Below are positions 62,206 through 64,000 of a stretch of 64,000 bases of DNA, piece by piece. The translations under genes and the position numbers were made by a program. The number at the start of each line of letters is the position of its first letter. Position 1 is the first letter of the stretch. Location: NCBI GenBank assembly GCA_008729055.1, contig SDUX01000008.1:2356001-2420000 (forward strand), written 5' to 3'. Source of the stretch: Pyropia haitanensis. Lineage: Eukaryota > Rhodophyta > Bangiophyceae > Bangiales > Bangiaceae. Under the pieces are notes generated by a model, which saw nothing but the letters and a program-made list of their open reading frames with translations, made no database searches and was not told where the DNA came from.

Positions 62206-63670
62206 CGGCACGTCTTCGAGCGCGCGCGGTGAGGGGGGGGGGGGCGGGGGGGGGGGGGGGTGGGGGGGCAGGGGCTGTGTTGACGCCCAAGGTGGGTGCG
62301 CTAGGAGCTGCGATGAGGTTGGGGGGGGGGGGGAGGGGGCGATTGCTGGGATGGCGGGGTGGGGTGGGCGACGGGGTCATCGGCCGCACTCGTGAAATGG
62401 AGTTGCTCCCCCACTTGCCACCCCTGCTCCCTCCTCCTGCGCAGCGGTCCGCCCCGCCAACGGTGGTTGCACGGTCAAGGTGGGCATGCGATGGACGGCG
62501 GTGGTACCCTTGTCACATGCACGAGCTGGGTACCGTTTCATCGCACGGTGGAAGACTGGTGGCTGGCGCCGCTGGCTGCGCTACCGTGGCACAGCAGTGA
62601 CGTCGGCCAGTCTGTGCTACTGGGTCTGCCGCCCGGTACCTGACGTGCGGGAGGGCGGCTCTTGTGTTCTTGTTTGGCCGCTGTCGCGGACACGGCGTCA
62701 CTGCGACGCGGACACGCGGGCGCAGACGGCGGGGCGGGACGCGGGGGGGGGTGCGGTCGCGGTCGCGGTCGCTGGAACGCACCTACACGCGGCGTCCACT
62801 GCTTCGGCACGAGATGGTGGGGTGGCGTCGCGTGGCGGTGGGTGGACGTTGACCGCCGGGCGCGGGTAGAGACCGGGGCGGGTCGTGACGGCGGCGGCGG
62901 TCGCCGCGTGGGGGGGGGCGTCGGCGACACGCCGACACGCCGCGTCGCGTGCGCGGCGCGCGTACAGCGGGGTGGCCTGTTGCGGTTGCCGCGACACGGA
63001 GGGTGCTGGGTCTGGTTGGGAGATAGTCTGGCGGCACTCGCTTGGTACGGACCCCCTGCCGTCCTCTCTTTGTTTCTGTTTTGTGTAGCCTCGCCGCCAC
63101 CGCTGGTGTGCCCCGACCGCGTCCCTGTCGCTTGTGTAGGTGTGGCTTTCCGAGGGGCCCCCGAGTCGCAGCCTGACACGCACCAGAGCACCCGAGCCCC
63201 AGCTCGGCAGGCACCAGAGCGCTTTGTCCCATCCAAAGGGGACCCGCCCATCTCCCCCGGATGCAGCCCCCCGTCCTCCGCATCGCTGCCGCGGCTCCTC
63301 GATACGAGACGTGACCCTCGACGGTGGTACAGTGGTGTACGAAAATGTATCGTGTTCACCTTTTTCGTTACACGTGGCTTTCGTGGACGTTTCAAGTCCG
63401 CGTCACAGCAGAGGGACAGTCTCTGCCTCGTCGTCCTGCACCGGTTCAAGCGTCAGCGTCACGTGCCCCTCACGACCGCGGCGACGGACGCCCATGAGTG
63501 ACGGACGCCTCTGGCAGCGGCGACGGACGTCCACGATCACGGTAACGGACGTCCACGACCACGGTGGCGGACGCGTACGGCAGCGGTGACAGACGCCTAC
63601 GGCGACGGTGACCAACGCCCGTCGTCAGCCTTTCCGTGCCGCCGCTCTGCAACACCCCCATCGCACGCCC
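62206..63670. other. Intergenic region between the desaturase and the right-edge gene
   Basis: It begins with long G runs (62226-62268, 62320-62338), then ordinary non-coding sequence, a lower-GC patch at about 63320-63440 and the 22-bp minisatellite at 63500-63631. No gene is supported. Confidence 0.4.
63483..63631. repeat. 22-bp minisatellite, about seven units
   Basis: The 8-mer GACGGACG and variants begin at 63483, 63500, 63522, 63544, 63566, 63588 and 63610. After the first, spacing is exactly 22 bases each time. Units read roughly GACGGACGTCCACGACCACGGT with drift. It ends about 40 bases before the next ATG. Confidence 0.8.
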
Positions 63671-64000
63671 ATGTTGACCCCCCCCCCCTCTCCCCCGCCG
63701 CGGCGACCGCCCTCCTCGCGCTCGCCATCCACGTGGCCGCCGCCGCCGCGTTTGCGCTCTACGCGTGCACCCGGCCGGCGGCGGGCGCCGCCGCCGCCGC
63801 CGCGCGCGCGACGCTGACGGCGGGGGAGCTCGCCGCGCGCCGCGCGCGCGCGGCCGCCGACGCGGCCGCGGCCGACGCGGCGGCGGCGGCCGCGGCGGAG
63901 CGGGTGGCATCTGCTGGGGGGGGGGCGGGGGGGGGGGGTCCACGAGGCGTCCGCCGCCGCCGGGGTGGGAGGGGGAGGGGGGGGGAGGAGACTACGTAAG
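63671..64000 (+). CDS. N-terminus of a membrane-anchored Ala-rich protein, cut by the right edge
   Basis: ATG 63671 (MLTPPP) is followed, after a one-base shift in the 11-C run at 63678-63688, by a transmembrane segment (ATALLALAIHVAAAAAFALY) and a charged Ala/Arg helix (LTAGELAARRARAAADAAAA DAAAAAAAERVA). The order of short lumenal end, anchor and long helical region resembles many ER-anchored adaptor proteins, but no family can be named. The sequence then becomes Gly/Arg-rich and the window ends at TACGTAAG, a possible GTAAG splice donor. If the run length is correct as given, the start is unknown. Confidence 0.4.

Noticed and set aside
1..64000. tRNA, rRNA, transposase, integrase, phage or bacterial operon features
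   Set aside because: No cloverleaf with a T-loop consensus, no rRNA-like block and no transposase or integrase motif was seen; genes are eukaryotic.

Overview
The window is nuclear DNA of a eukaryote with very high GC. It has spliceosomal GT-AG introns, proteins full of Ala, Gly and Pro runs, plastid-type targeting sequences, and eukaryote-only genes (HOP2, PRP18, NDR kinase, signal peptide peptidase, costars/ABRACL, sphingolipid desaturase). Compact genes with no intron or one to two introns, extreme GC, plastid-targeted proteins and a Hedgehog-type Hint protein together suggest a bangiophyte red alga (Porphyra/Pyropia type). That placement is inference; no rRNA or organellar marker is present.

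Layout. 1-5.9 kb: partial secreted-looking gene (-), doubtful short ORF (+), secreted serine esterase (-). 5.9-15.7 kb, all minus: WD40 protein of the S. pombe C2A9.03 type, degenerate cation-diffusion-facilitator-like protein, Gly-rich protein. 17.9-24.6 kb: thylakoid-lumen-type FKBP (+), convergent with a large WD40/coiled-coil protein (-). 25.4-31 kb: HOP2 (+), plastid membrane CxxCxGxG protein (+), NDR kinase (-). 33.6-43 kb, plus: GT31 glycosyltransferase, SANT/Myb protein, PRP18. 43.2-45.9 kb, minus: signal peptide peptidase, ABRACL. 46.7-51 kb: three universal stress proteins, two in tandem (+) and one inverted (-), the inner pair joined by a near-identical inverted repeat. 53.7-64 kb: unknown plastid protein (+), secreted Hog/Hint protein (-), long gene-poor stretch, sphingolipid delta-4 desaturase (+), and a membrane-anchored protein cut by the right edge (+).

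Functionally this is a housekeeping neighbourhood, not an operon-like system. Themes are ER/Golgi membranes (SPP, GT31, desaturase, CDF-like, Hint), RNA and DNA processing (PRP18, HOP2, Myb) and plastid proteins (FKBP, CxxC protein, 53.7-kb gene). Divergent pairs share possible bidirectional promoters (24.6-25.5 kb, 45.9-46.7 kb).

A caution on coordinates: in at least eight places a reading frame is restored if a long G/C homopolymer were exactly one base longer. Affected genes are annotated across these breaks and flagged. The most interesting items are that one-directional pattern, the seven-bladed WD40 plus heptad-coil protein, the Hint protein with a changed sterol-site residue, and the inverted USP duplication.
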